A stretch of DNA of 64,000 bases from JACZUI01 sp965216725 (GCA_965216725.1 CBDCGI010000007.1:310001-374000); one strand, 5' to 3'. Positions 34,356 through 43,962 are shown, counted from the stretch's first letter. The notes: a model not told the origin generated them from the sequence alone. Translations and numbers: made by a program.

Positions 34356-35231
34356 ATGACCAAGGTCGTTAGGGCAGCCGGTGGCGTGATCTTCCGCCGG
34401 AGCCCGAAGGGAAACCTGAGATACCTGATTGCGCACCGGCCTCGTTACGACGACTGGTCATTCCCCAAAGGCAAGGCCGACAAAGGGGAAACACCGGAAG
34501 AGACAGCAATCAGGGAGGTCTTCGAGGAGACTCGGGTCATGTGCCGGATCGTGGCCCCCCTCGGAGCTACCCGTTACCGGATCGCCTCAGGCATCAAGGA
34601 GGTGGCCTGGTTTGCGATGCGACCCCTTCCCGCAAGCAAGAAATTCAAGGAGAACTCAGAGGTCGACGCGGTGAAATGGGTATCGAAGAAGGCTGCATTG
34701 AAGATCCTCGACTACGAACACGACCGGGACCTCCTAGCCAGCAACGATCTCAAGCGCATCTCCCAAACCGGCACGCTGTACCTGCTGCGGCACGCGGCAG
34801 CAGGAGACAGAACGAAATGGGAGGGCGATGATCGCGTCCGACCGCTCACGAAGAAGGGCCGGCGCCAGGCCGCAGCCATCGCCGAACGCCTGTCGTCGAT
34901 GGAGATCGAACGCATCCTCACCAGCCCAAATCTGCGCTGCGTCCAATCGGTGGAGCCTCTCGCCACTGCGATCGGCGCCAAGGTGGTGATCTCCGAGGCT
35001 CTCGGTGAAGGCCCGGATATCGACGGCGCTTACGACCTCATCGACAGCCATGTCGGTGCCAACACCGTGATTTGCTCCCACGGTGACGTGATCCCAGCCG
35101 TGATCAATCGCATGATGTGGGCCGGGCTGAGCCTCGAGTCTCACTTCTACTGCTCCAAAGGCTCGATATGGGAGGTCGAGTTGGAGGGCGGCAAGTTCAC
35201 GACAGGCCGCTACACCCCGCCGCCAAAGTGA
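34356..35231 (+). CDS. mutT1: MutT1-like Nudix hydrolase fused to histidine phosphatase domain
   Basis: 291 residues. The N-terminal Nudix box is GKADKGETPEETAIREVFEE with ETRV in place of the usual ExxGxV glycine region. The C-terminal SixA/RHG phosphatase has LYLLRHAAAGD and CSHGDVIP. Mycobacterial MutT1 with this layout hydrolyses 8-oxo-dGTP products and diadenosine polyphosphates, and the same domain order supports that role here. It stands 21 bp after the small zinc-ribbon gene and converges on the ABC transporter gene with a 1-bp gap. Confidence 0.9.
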   Translation: MTKVVRAAGGVIFRRSPKGNLRYLIAHRPRYDDWSFPKGKADKGETPEETAIREVFEETRVMCRIVAPLGATRYRIASGIKEVAWFAMRPLPASKKFKENSEVDAVKWVSKKAALKILDYEHDRDLLASNDLKRISQTGTLYLLRHAAAGDRTKWEGDDRVRPLTKKGRRQAAAIAERLSSMEIERILTSPNLRCVQSVEPLATAIGAKVVISEALGEGPDIDGAYDLIDSHVGANTVICSHGDVIPAVINRMMWAGLSLESHFYCSKGSIWEVELEGGKFTTGRYTPPPK

Positions 35232-35232
35232 C

Positions 35233-36987
35233 TCAGCCTCGGGTGCCAGTCGCCCAGTCGGCGTACATGCCCGCGTAGACGCCCTCGGCCGCGACGAGAT
35301 CGCCGTGGCTTCCGACTTCGACCAGGCGCCCATCGTCGAACACCAGGACGTTGTCAGCGCGCTGGGCAGTAGAGAGCCGATGAGCGATGGTGATGGTTGT
35401 TCGACCTTCGGACAGCCGCTCGATGGCATGCCTCAGATGAACGTCGAGCGCGGGATCCACGGCTGATGTCGCCTCGTCGAGGACGAGGAGGTCGGGTGAG
35501 CTGATCCAGGCCCGGACAATGGCTATGAGCTGACGCTCACCGGCCGAGAGGTTATGGCCCCGCTCGCCCGCCTTTTCCTGCAGGCCGTTCCTGAAGTTGT
35601 CCAGCCAGTCGGCGAGGCCCAGTTCGTGGAAAGCGGTCCAAATCTCCGCCTCGCTGGCATCGGGCCTTCCATAACGGACGTTCTCGGCGAGGGTGGCGTC
35701 GAACAGAAACCCTTCCTGGGGTATGAATGCGGCCCGATCCCGCAATTCGGCAAGCTTCACCTGCCGCAGCGGCTCGCCCCCGAGATTAATCACACCCTGG
35801 TCGGGGTCGAGCAGCCGCACCGCCAGCTTGGCAAAGGTTGTCTTCCCCGAACCCGTCTCTCCCACCACCGCGACCCGGGCCGCCACCGGAACCGAGACGT
35901 TGACATCTCGCAACACCGGTGGTCCGTCGGGATAGGAATAGGTCACCTTGTCGAAGCTCAAACTGAGGCCGCCGGGATGCAGAGGACGGGCATCCTCCGG
36001 GTCGGCCACTTCGATCTCCGAATCGAGGACCCCGAGAATCCGTCGCAAGCCGGAACCGGCGCTCTGTGCCTGGTCCAGCGTCTGTACCACCATTTGGAGT
36101 GGCTCCACCACGAGGTTGATGAGAAAGAGGAAGGCGACGAGCCGTCCCGCGGTCATGCCTCCCTCGGCTCCGATCATCACTCCGCCGACAACCATCAGAG
36201 TGGTGAGGAGCCCTGCAAAGAGCTCCGCCGATGAGAACAGCGTGGCACCGAAGCGCCCAGCTCGAAACTCCTTGACGAAGCGTCGGCGCAGGGCATCTGC
36301 GACCTTCCCCCTCGTGTTGTCCTCGATTCCATAGGCCCGCACCACCGGAATGCCGCTGATCGACTCCGACAACACCCCCAATGAACGTCCAACCTCGGCA
36401 CGGACCTCGTCGTACCGACGGCGAAGCAGCCGCTGAAAGAGCCGCATCATGATGAAGTAGATGGACATGGTGATGACCGCGACCAGAGCCAGGCGCCACT
36501 CGTAGAGAGTCATCGCCAGCACCGCCATCAGTACCTGACTGGTCGAAACCACAAGGCCGATGCCACCCCATTCCATGAACTCCTGGATCGTCGTGACGTC
36601 AGAGGTGACTCTCGCCACGAGAACTCCGCGCCGGGAGGACTGGACATGGAGAATTGCCCGGTGCAGGAGGTGACGGAAGGTGGAAGAGCGGAGATCCGAG
36701 AGTCCGGTCGAGGAGGATCGCACGAGGCGAAGAACTGCCGCACGACCGACGATCACTCCAAGAGCCAGCAGCACAAGCGCCGCACCCGACTTGATTGCAA
36801 CCGCGCTGAGCGAGGGCCCGTCATCGCCCAGGATGTCGTTGTCGATGACGGATTGCAGGACGATGGGCACCAGAACGGTGATTGCCTGACCAGCCATGGC
36901 CAATGACAGCGTGAGGATCAGACCGTCGCCCAAACGGGGAGCAACGTCGAGGGCACGCCGGAGGAGCGCAAACGTCGACTGTCTCAT
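35233..36987 (-). CDS. ABC exporter half-transporter, permease-ATPase (subunit 2)
   Basis: 584 residues: six-helix type IV permease domain (about 1-315) and C-terminal ATPase. Walker A GETGSGKTTFAKL, Walker B LLVLDEATSAVD with intact catalytic Glu, H-loop TITIAHRLS with intact His, but signature LSAGERQL is degenerate. This complements the other subunit, so the pair forms one good and one poor ATP site, as in heterodimeric exporters. ATG 36987 overlaps the upstream subunit by 4 bp. Substrate unknown; the promoter region suggests control by a SoxR-type regulator. Confidence 0.92.
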   Translation of the reverse strand: MRQSTFALLRRALDVAPRLGDGLILTLSLAMAGQAITVLVPIVLQSVIDNDILGDDGPSLSAVAIKSGAALVLLALGVIVGRAAVLRLVRSSSTGLSDLRSSTFRHLLHRAILHVQSSRRGVLVARVTSDVTTIQEFMEWGGIGLVVSTSQVLMAVLAMTLYEWRLALVAVITMSIYFIMMRLFQRLLRRRYDEVRAEVGRSLGVLSESISGIPVVRAYGIEDNTRGKVADALRRRFVKEFRAGRFGATLFSSAELFAGLLTTLMVVGGVMIGAEGGMTAGRLVAFLFLINLVVEPLQMVVQTLDQAQSAGSGLRRILGVLDSEIEVADPEDARPLHPGGLSLSFDKVTYSYPDGPPVLRDVNVSVPVAARVAVVGETGSGKTTFAKLAVRLLDPDQGVINLGGEPLRQVKLAELRDRAAFIPQEGFLFDATLAENVRYGRPDASEAEIWTAFHELGLADWLDNFRNGLQEKAGERGHNLSAGERQLIAIVRAWISSPDLLVLDEATSAVDPALDVHLRHAIERLSEGRTTITIAHRLSTAQRADNVLVFDDGRLVEVGSHGDLVAAEGVYAGMYADWATGTRG

Positions 36988-38764
36988 GATTCAGCTGCCT
37001 CGCGCTCATAGGCCTGTACCAGGTCGGCATAGCCGGGGAAGGCCGAGATCAAGTCTTCATGGGACCCGTGCGCCACGATCCTCTTGTCCTCGATGAAGAC
37101 GACCTCATCGGCGAGCCGGATCGAGGAAGGGCGATAGGCCACGAGCACAATGGTGGATGGGAGATCCGACCTCTGGAGGCTCCTCAGGATGCGGGACTCG
37201 ACAGATGGGTCAACCGCTGAGGTCGCATCGTCCATGATCAGGAGACGGGGCTTGCGGATCAGAGCGCGGGCAAGAGCCACCCTTTGCCTTTGGCCCCCCG
37301 ACAGCGTGGTCCCGCGCTCGCCTAGGTGAGTGTCGTACCCGTCGCGAAGCTCAGCGATGAACTCTTCGGCTGCGGCCAGCGCCGCCGCCTCCTCGACTGC
37401 CGCCCGGGGATACGGGTCCCCCAGGGTGATGTTGCCCTCCACTGTGTCGTCGAACAGGAACGCGGTCTGGGCGACATAAGCCACTTCGCGTGGCAATTCG
37501 GAAACGGCAAAATCTCGGAGATCGCTGCCGTCGAGGTGAATCCGCCCTCCGTTCGGATCCCAAAGCCTCGCCATCAACAGCGTCAGGGTCGACTTTCCGC
37601 TGCCGGTCGCACCGACGACGGCAAGAGTCTTGCCCGCGCCGAGGTCGAGGTCGAGATCCTCGAGAACCGTTGAAGTGCGGTCGTACCCGAACCAGACCCC
37701 CTCTCCCGCGACAGCCGCCGGACCTCCCGTGGGACGAGCCTCCGCTGGGCCGTACGGCATCACGTCATCCGCGTTCATGACCCGCTGCACTCGTTGCCAC
37801 CCGGCAAGGCTCCCCGCCATCTCCCAGAGCATGAATCCGAGGAATTGCACAGGAAAGGCGAGAAGAGTGAATAGGTAGGCCACGCTCACCAGATCGCCGG
37901 TCGACATGGCTCCACCCTCGATCCGTGCCACCCCGACGACCAGGAGCGCCAAGATCACAGCTTGGGGAAGAGCCTTCACCACCGCCTGAAAGGAACGCCA
38001 CAACGAGTTGACCTCGATCAGCCCGTCGCGCAGGGTGTCCGACGCCTCCTGGAACTGATCGGATACGTAGTCCTCCCTGCCCAACGACTTGATCGTCAGG
38101 GCTCCGTCGAAGCTTTCGTGGGCGAGAGCAGATACCCGGCCCCGGTTCTCTTGGACGTCCTCCCACAACAGTACGTGAGCCAGCTCCCCCTGAGGTTCAC
38201 TACGACGATGAGCACCAATCCGACGAGTGATACCGCCCAAAGCCATAAATCGGTGAGCCCGATCATGACCAGGGAACCGAGGAGAAGCACTGAGACACCC
38301 GTGGCGTACGGAAGGGGATGGAGAACACTCGTCGACTGATCCGTATCGGAGTCGGCGACGGCCAGGAGATCGCCGACGGCCCTCTCGTTGAACCAGGACA
38401 TCTTGAGGCGCAGCTGCCTATCGATCAGGCGATTGCGCGTGTCTTCACGTGTCTTGAAAGTGAGCCATCCCGCCGATGCACGGCGCCCCACAACACCAAT
38501 AGTCTTGGCAACGGCGATTCCCATGATGGCCGCGGCCGCCGGTATCAAAAGGCCGTCCGAGCTGACGCCCTGATCCAGGACCGGGACGATCAGAGTGTCC
38601 GTGACCCAGCCGATCACCAGCGATGACCCGATGATGGCTGCGGCAAAGATCACCGAACTGAACACGGCAAGGGCGAAAGCAGCCGGGTGACCACGCACGA
38701 AGCTTCCGATCAGGCGCAAGCCGTCGCGGAGAACTGCCGAAGGTGTTATCTGATCGAAAGACAT
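36984..38764 (-). pseudogene. ABC exporter half-transporter (subunit 1), split by a single-base frameshift
   Basis: Two frames form one protein. The upstream frame holds the first membrane helices and ends its similarity at LVLIVVVNLR; the downstream frame continues from GELAHVLLWEDVQENRG through the permease and ATPase. Adding one G to the 5-G run at 38186-38190 joins them into about 593 residues, matching subunit 2. Walker A GATGSGKSTLTLL and LSGGQRQRVALA are intact, but Walker B LLIMDDATSAVD has Asp for Glu and the switch His is Tyr (VAYRPS). Start ATG 38764. The lesion may be a sequence error in a homopolymer. Confidence 0.8.
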
Positions 38765-38776
38765 GACCGCAAACCA

Positions 38777-38807
38777 AATGTAGAACTTCAAGCGCAGTTG
38801 AAGTCAA
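38777..38807 (-). promoter_or_regulatory. MerR/SoxR-type promoter and operator of the ABC exporter
   Basis: Leftward -35 TTGACT (38802-38807) and -10 TACATT (38777-38782) are separated by exactly 19 bp, the long spacer of MerR-family promoters. The spacer holds a 20-bp dyad, ACTTCAA-N6-TTGAAGT (38785-38804). The same -35 and a related dyad occur before the Rieske operon next to soxR. Transcription would start a few bases before ATG 38764. Confidence 0.7.
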
Positions 38808-38843
38808 ACCGCACGAGAGCCCACGATAAGCAAGCTTTGGAGC

Positions 38844-41285
38844 TTGAGAGGGCGATTTCGGAGTTGTGCGGCTTCCGACCGGCCTTGTTACCTTGCTCCT
38901 CGCAATTGGAGCGCCACCATCGCAAGCAGACAGTTTTATCTGGGCTCCCGCGCTGATTCAGCGGAGAGGCTGACCTACAACCCCGACTACCTGACCACAC
39001 ACGGTGTGATTGTCGGTATGACGGGCTCGGGCAAGACCGGTCTCGGAGTGGGCATCATCGAAGAGGCCCTGCTCAATGGGATCCCGTGCCTCGTCCTCGA
39101 CCCCAAAGGCGACATGGGGAATCTGGCCCTCAACTTCCCGGATTTCAGCCCCGCGGATTTCCTGCCGTGGGTCGACGAGGGTGAGGCCGCTACCGAGGGG
39201 ATCACGCCTGAGGAGTTGGCCGCGGAAACCACAGAGAAGTGGAAACAGGGTCTCGCCACCGCGGGATTGGGGCCCGACGAGATGCTCAGGCTCCGTGCGC
39301 AGACCGAAGTGACGATCTACACCCCGGGCTCGACCTCAGGTGTCCCGTTAAACGTCATCGGTTCCCTCGATGCGCCCATCGTCGAGTGGGCTGACAACGC
39401 CGAGGTCATCCGCGACGAAATCGAGGCGTTCGTATCCTCGCTTCTGGTGCTGGCCGATGTCGAGGCCGACCCCGTGTCCAGCCCGGCGCACATCTTGTTG
39501 TCGACGATCATCGAGAGGTTCTGGTCGGAGGGAAACGACCTCGACCTGGCGACACTCATCGGGCAGGTGCCAAGGCCCCCATTTCGCAAACTCGGCGTCT
39601 TCGATGTCGACGACTTCTTCCCAGAGAAGGATCGCTTGGCATTGGCCATGAAACTCAATGGTGTCCTGGCGTCTCCTACGTTCTCCTCCTGGCTCGAGGG
39701 CATGCCCCTCGACATCGAAGAACTGTTGTGGGATGGGGAACGGACCCGGGCCGCTGTCATCTACCTCGCCCATCTCAGCGACACGGAGCGGCAATTTGTG
39801 GTGACGCTCCTGCTGTCCAAGTTCATCACCTGGATGAGAAGCCAGCAGGGGGCGTCCACGCTGAAGACGCTCATTTACATGGACGAAGTGTTCGGGTTCG
39901 CGCCACCGACGGCCGAACCGCCATCCAAGAAGCCGATTCTGACCATTCTGAAACAGGCGAGAGCCTTTGGAGCCGGGATGGTGCTCTCCACCCAGAACCC
40001 CGTCGACCTCGACTACAAAGCGATGTCCAACGCCGGAACCTGGATGGTGGGACGTCTCCAAACCGAGAACGACAAGAGAAGGATTCTCGAAGGGCTCGAC
40101 TCAGCAGAGGGCTCGGTCGACATCAGCGGCTACGACAAGATGATCTCGGGTCTCAAAAAGAGGCAGTTTCTCCTTCATTCGACCCGACAGGATCCGGTGG
40201 TCTTCGCCACCAGGTGGGTGATGTCCTATCTCGCGGGTCCGTTGACTCGGGACCAGGTTGCCTCAATCACCGCCGGATCGGCTGAAAAGCTCGAAACCGC
40301 GGCCACGCAGGCGACAAACTCCTCGCCGACAGATGACGCTCCCCCGGTCGCCGGGGCTGCAAGCGTCCCGGTACCACCACCTGCAGCCGAGGGAATACCG
40401 GTGTCATTCCTCGCTCCAGCAGCACCTTGGGCCAAAAAGGTTGGTGCGACACCGACCTCCAGCAGTTACCAGGCGGGTGCTGCCGTGTCCGTCCAGCTCC
40501 TGTATGACGAGGCCAAGGCGGACCTGGCTCACGGCGAGACGTACGAGGCGGTGCTGTTCCCGTTGTCGGCGGCGTTGAGCACCGAGACGGTGTTCACGGT
40601 CGACCACGATTCCCGAGACTTCATTGACCAGCCGCAGGCGTCGTCGCCGGTGTTCGAACTCCCCGAGGCGAAGATCCAAAACAAGTCGTACTGGACGTCT
40701 CTTCAGGCGCAGCTCAAGACCCACTTGGTAGCCAACGAGAAGGAGTCGATCTATCACAACCCAGAGTTGGACATCTACTCGCGTGTGGGAGAGACCCTGC
40801 CTGAGTTTGAATCTCGATGCGTGACGGCAGCCAACGAAGCCAAAGACATCGCGATTGTCGGCCTGCAGCGCAAACACAAGACGCGGATTGACCGGGCGAA
40901 AGCGACTATCACCAAGTCGGAGAACAGGGTGCGAGATCTCGAAGCAGAGGCATCATCCAAGGGCCAGGAGGAGCTTTTGTCCGGAGCCGGGGACCTCCTC
41001 GGCGCGCTCTTCAGCGGGAGAAAAGACTCCGACGCGATAGGCAGGGCGGCCCGGAGACGCTCCGCCACATCGAAGGCGAAGTCCCGGGTGGAAGCGGCGG
41101 AAGGGAAACTCGCCGCCGACATGGCCGACCTCCTCGACCTGGAAGAGGAGCTGGCGGCGGAGATCGCCGATCTCGCAGATGACTACGACACCAAAGCCGG
41201 CGCCATCGATGAGGTCGAGATCTCCCTCGAGAAGACCGACATCACCGTCGGCGAGGTCAGGCTGGTTTGGATCCCGGTGCGCTGA
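38844..41285 (+). CDS. HerA-like DUF87 ATP-binding protein
   Basis: About 813 residues. The HerA/FtsK-like ATPase begins with DYLTTHGVIVGMTGSGKTGL (Walker A GMTGSGKT) and CLVLDPKGDMGNLAL, with Walker B LIYMDEVFGFAPP and STQNPVDLDYKAMSNAGTW. A Pro/Ala-rich linker near residues 500-545 is followed by a domain with predicted coiled coil (about 670-800, Ala/Glu/Lys-rich). The family is known but its role is not settled; DNA or protein translocation is inferred. The start is uncertain: TTG 38844 is the only in-frame start before the ATPase and lacks a well-spaced ribosome site. No HerA-partner nuclease (NurA, Sir2) is adjacent. Confidence 0.85.
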   Translation: MRGRFRSCAASDRPCYLAPRNWSATIASRQFYLGSRADSAERLTYNPDYLTTHGVIVGMTGSGKTGLGVGIIEEALLNGIPCLVLDPKGDMGNLALNFPDFSPADFLPWVDEGEAATEGITPEELAAETTEKWKQGLATAGLGPDEMLRLRAQTEVTIYTPGSTSGVPLNVIGSLDAPIVEWADNAEVIRDEIEAFVSSLLVLADVEADPVSSPAHILLSTIIERFWSEGNDLDLATLIGQVPRPPFRKLGVFDVDDFFPEKDRLALAMKLNGVLASPTFSSWLEGMPLDIEELLWDGERTRAAVIYLAHLSDTERQFVVTLLLSKFITWMRSQQGASTLKTLIYMDEVFGFAPPTAEPPSKKPILTILKQARAFGAGMVLSTQNPVDLDYKAMSNAGTWMVGRLQTENDKRRILEGLDSAEGSVDISGYDKMISGLKKRQFLLHSTRQDPVVFATRWVMSYLAGPLTRDQVASITAGSAEKLETAATQATNSSPTDDAPPVAGAASVPVPPPAAEGIPVSFLAPAAPWAKKVGATPTSSSYQAGAAVSVQLLYDEAKADLAHGETYEAVLFPLSAALSTETVFTVDHDSRDFIDQPQASSPVFELPEAKIQNKSYWTSLQAQLKTHLVANEKESIYHNPELDIYSRVGETLPEFESRCVTAANEAKDIAIVGLQRKHKTRIDRAKATITKSENRVRDLEAEASSKGQEELLSGAGDLLGALFSGRKDSDAIGRAARRRSATSKAKSRVEAAEGKLAADMADLLDLEEELAAEIADLADDYDTKAGAIDEVEISLEKTDITVGEVRLVWIPVR

Positions 41286-41304
41286 ATGGAGCCTCCACCG
41301 GGCC

Positions 41305-41319
41305 GGGGTCATCGACCCC
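41305..41319. terminator. Small hairpin between convergent HerA-like and sigma genes
   Basis: GGGGTC-ATC-GACCCC, 6-bp stem in the 39-bp convergent gap, without a clear T tract. Possible bidirectional terminator. Confidence 0.4.
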
Positions 41320-41324
41320 AATGA

Positions 41325-42311
41325 TTAGACGAGATCGGCCTCGCGAATCCCGAACGACGGGTGGCGTAGCCGGCACAGAGCCAACTTCTCCAGCTGGCGG
41401 ATGCGCTCACGAGTCAGGTTGAACTCGTCACCGATCTCTTCGAGCGTGCGCGGCACGCCGTCGTAGAACCCGTAGCGCAAGGCGAGGATCCGTCCCTCGC
41501 GTTCCGGAAGCCGTTCGATCGAGATACGCAGCGAGTTCGCAACGTCCATCTCCTCGGTCATTTGCACCGGGTCGGCTGCATCCTCGTCCTCGATGAAGTC
41601 GCCAAGCTGGGCTCCGTCTTCGCCAATGGGCTGTTCCAAAGAGACCGTGTCGGCCACACTCAACGCCAGTTCCACCTTGTCGGCGGTGACGCCCGCCTCT
41701 TCGGCAATCTCCTCGGGACGTGGATCCCGCCCGAGCTCTGCCTTCAGGGAGGCCTGAGCTGCGCGAACAGCCGCCAAGGTGTCATGCAGATGAACCGGGA
41801 TACGGACCGTCCGCGACTTGTCGGCGATGGCACGGGTGATCGCCTGCCTGATCCACCAGGTGGCATATGTGGAGAATTTGAAACCCTTGCGCCAGTCGAA
41901 CTTCTCGACGGCGCGTATCAAACCGAGGTTGCCCTCTTGGATGAGGTCGAGAAAATCGATACCCGAGGTATTGGCGTAGCGCCGGGCGTTGGCCACAACC
42001 AGTCTGAGGTTGGCCGTCAAGAAATCGTCTTTGGCCTGAGCACCCCGCCTGGCCATGCGCCTCAGCTCCATCTCTTCGCGCTTGCCCGAGTAGTTGCCCT
42101 CCTCGAGCTTCTCGGCGGCTTCTTCTCCCGCCTCGATCTTCTGGGCGAGCTCCACCTCTTGCTCTGCGGTCAGAAGCTCATACTCACCGATGGCGGCGAG
42201 ATATTGGGAGACGAGATCTGTGGTGAGTCGACCACGCTCGTCGGTCAGCTTCGACTGGAGGCGAGCGCGGGGTTTTTCCTTTTTGTCAGTACGCGTATCA
42301 ACAGCAGCCAT
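41325..42311 (-). CDS. RNA polymerase sigma-70 factor, principal-like (SigB/HrdB type)
   Basis: 328 residues. Region 1.2 DLVSQYLAAIGEYELLTAEQ, region 2 with LRLVVANARRYANTSGIDFL, DLIQEGNLGLIRAVEKFDWR and KFSTYATWWIRQAI, and region 4 with LRYGFYDGVPRTLEEIG and LTRERIRQLEKLALCRLR. Short N-terminus, so it may be a SigB-like paralogue rather than the only housekeeping factor. ATG 42311 has AGGAGG 9 bp upstream and is preferred to an in-frame start at 42371. Confidence 0.94.
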   Translation of the reverse strand: MAAVDTRTDKKEKPRARLQSKLTDERGRLTTDLVSQYLAAIGEYELLTAEQEVELAQKIEAGEEAAEKLEEGNYSGKREEMELRRMARRGAQAKDDFLTANLRLVVANARRYANTSGIDFLDLIQEGNLGLIRAVEKFDWRKGFKFSTYATWWIRQAITRAIADKSRTVRIPVHLHDTLAAVRAAQASLKAELGRDPRPEEIAEEAGVTADKVELALSVADTVSLEQPIGEDGAQLGDFIEDEDAADPVQMTEEMDVANSLRISIERLPEREGRILALRYGFYDGVPRTLEEIGDEFNLTRERIRQLEKLALCRLRHPSFGIREADLV

Positions 42312-42434
42312 TTGGCTAGGTCCTCCTGGGCCCCTGGGCAGTAAAGGGGACAGCGATCCCCGGACGGTCAACTATGACACAAGATGGGTGGTTTGTGAAC
42401 CCCCCTCTTTTCCACAGTATTCGACGGCGGGTGG

Positions 42435-42791
42435 TCACGTCTGGTTCCCCTCCGGTAAGTCGGACGGGACTAGTGCCACTACAACAACATCGTCCCGCAG
42501 CAGGTTTATTCCCTGGTCGTGGGTCTGTATGTCGTCGAATGAATCAAGGAATCCCAGATAGAGCTGCTCCTGCGCCATCAGGTCGGGCGGTCCGGCCATC
42601 ATTGTCGTGGCCAGCGGGCCCGGTCGGCCGTCGTCCCCCACCGTGCCGAAGAATCGGTTGACCCCCGCATTGCCGGCAACCTTTCCATCGGCGACGTCGA
42701 GACTGAGCGGCCCACGACCTTTCAGGGGCGGGACCAGCTCGCCGGCGATTGCGATCTCGACGACCCTCCACGAGCCCTCGGGGAATCTCAA
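42435..42791 (-). CDS. META domain-containing protein
   Basis: 118 residues. The META/HslJ pattern is seen in GSWRVVEIAIAGELVPPL, SLDVADGKVAGNAGVNRFFG and the later MAGPPDLMAQEQLYLGFLD. No signal peptide is present, unlike many secreted HslJ proteins. The start overlaps the SixA stop by 4 bp. The function of isolated META domains is unclear; they are often linked to heat or novobiocin tolerance. Confidence 0.8.
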   Translation of the reverse strand: MRFPEGSWRVVEIAIAGELVPPLKGRGPLSLDVADGKVAGNAGVNRFFGTVGDDGRPGPLATTMMAGPPDLMAQEQLYLGFLDSFDDIQTHDQGINLLRDDVVVVALVPSDLPEGNQT

Positions 42792-43276
42792 TCGTCGTAC
42801 TCCGAGTCGAAGTAGTCGCGTGGATTGATGATCTCGGCGAGCACCCCGGCTGACTGGCCGGCGTCGAATTGGTCGATGACGGCAACCGACGCTGTCTTCA
42901 TCTCCTCGCTCCGCCCGGTTAGATCGGATACCAACAACGACCAGATGGGTTGGTGGCCCACGAGCATCAGCCGATCCACTCCGCCATGACGTCTGATTGC
43001 GTCATGAGCCCCCCTCAAGCCCGAGAAGTAGAAGCGCTCGTCGAGCTCCAAGGCCGAGTCCCAGCGGCCACTGTCCATCGCCAGCTCAACTGTTCTCCGC
43101 GCCCGCACCGCGGTTGAACTGACTATGAGCTCGGGGGCCAGACCTCGGTCGGCCAGCAAGCGACCCATGAGCCGAGCGCTGCGAATACCACGGTCGTTGA
43201 GCGGCCGATCGTGGTCGGAGTCGTAATCGGCGGACCAATCCGACTTGGCGTGACGCATCACCAGGATCGTGCTCAC
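42788..43276 (-). CDS. SixA-type histidine phosphatase family protein
   Basis: 162 residues. The RHG motif is ILVMRHAKSDW with catalytic His9; the partner region is LMLVGHQPIWSLL. SixA of E. coli removes phosphate from phosphohistidine, but small actinobacterial members have unknown targets. GTG 43276 begins 3 bp after the stop of the peroxiredoxin-like gene, and the META gene overlaps its end, so these three form an operon. Confidence 0.87.
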   Translation of the reverse strand: MSTILVMRHAKSDWSADYDSDHDRPLNDRGIRSARLMGRLLADRGLAPELIVSSTAVRARRTVELAMDSGRWDSALELDERFYFSGLRGAHDAIRRHGGVDRLMLVGHQPIWSLLVSDLTGRSEEMKTASVAVIDQFDAGQSAGVLAEIINPRDYFDSEYDD

Positions 43277-43279
43277 GGC

Positions 43280-43948
43280 TCAGGCGATTAGGCGGGTAGC
43301 GGTTGTGAAGATCCGGGGGTCCGGGTAGTCCTCGCAATAGTTGTACAGATACGCGACTTTGATTTGCCCCGATGTGTCCACGACAAACTCACCCGACTGC
43401 ATCCAGGGATCATCAACGAGCGGCCGACCCTGCTCCCTTCTTTCGGCCTGGAATTCCTCCCCAGTCTGTGGTCGAAGATCGATATTGCAGTACTCCTCGG
43501 GAGCGTCGTAGAGAACCTGCTCTTCGGACCAATGCCCTAGCCCAAACGCCTTGTGTGACTCGTAGCCGGGGTCGGAGTACATCGGCACCGGGACGCTGAA
43601 CTTCTCCTTGTACGCGTCAACCCGCGCCCGGTCACCTGGGGCGCAAATGACGACGTTGAGACCCGCCGCCCGGTAGTCACCGATCTCACCGGCCAAACGC
43701 CCGTTGCGATCGAGCCCGCAGCCACACCCAAGATGTCTCCACAACATCACCAAGGCGGGCTGGCTGGACCAGGTGGTGCTGAGATCGACACGCGAGTTCT
43801 CTTCGTTGAAGACCGTGACATTTGGTGCCATGTCACCCCGCCGCAAGGGACGACCTTCGATGGTGGGTCCCTCTAGCCAGCGATCCATCCACCGCTGCTC
43901 GGCTGACATGTACAACGCTCGGATATCTGAGTCAGACATGGATGACAT
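43280..43948 (-). CDS. AhpC/TSA-type peroxiredoxin-like protein
   Basis: 222 residues. Thioredoxin-fold features are GDMAPNVTVFNEENSRVDLS and the active-site stretch LVMLWRHLGCGCG, where the Cys-Gly-Cys set stands at the peroxidatic position. This is the PRX-like2 branch, for which peroxide reduction is plausible but unproven. Start ATG 43948 or ATG 43939; neither has a clear ribosome site. First gene of a leftward group with SixA and META. Confidence 0.8.
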   Translation of the reverse strand: MSSMSDSDIRALYMSAEQRWMDRWLEGPTIEGRPLRRGDMAPNVTVFNEENSRVDLSTTWSSQPALVMLWRHLGCGCGLDRNGRLAGEIGDYRAAGLNVVICAPGDRARVDAYKEKFSVPVPMYSDPGYESHKAFGLGHWSEEQVLYDAPEEYCNIDLRPQTGEEFQAERREQGRPLVDDPWMQSGEFVVDTSGQIKVAYLYNYCEDYPDPRIFTTATRLIA

Positions 43949-43962
43949 TCAACACGTCTCGA

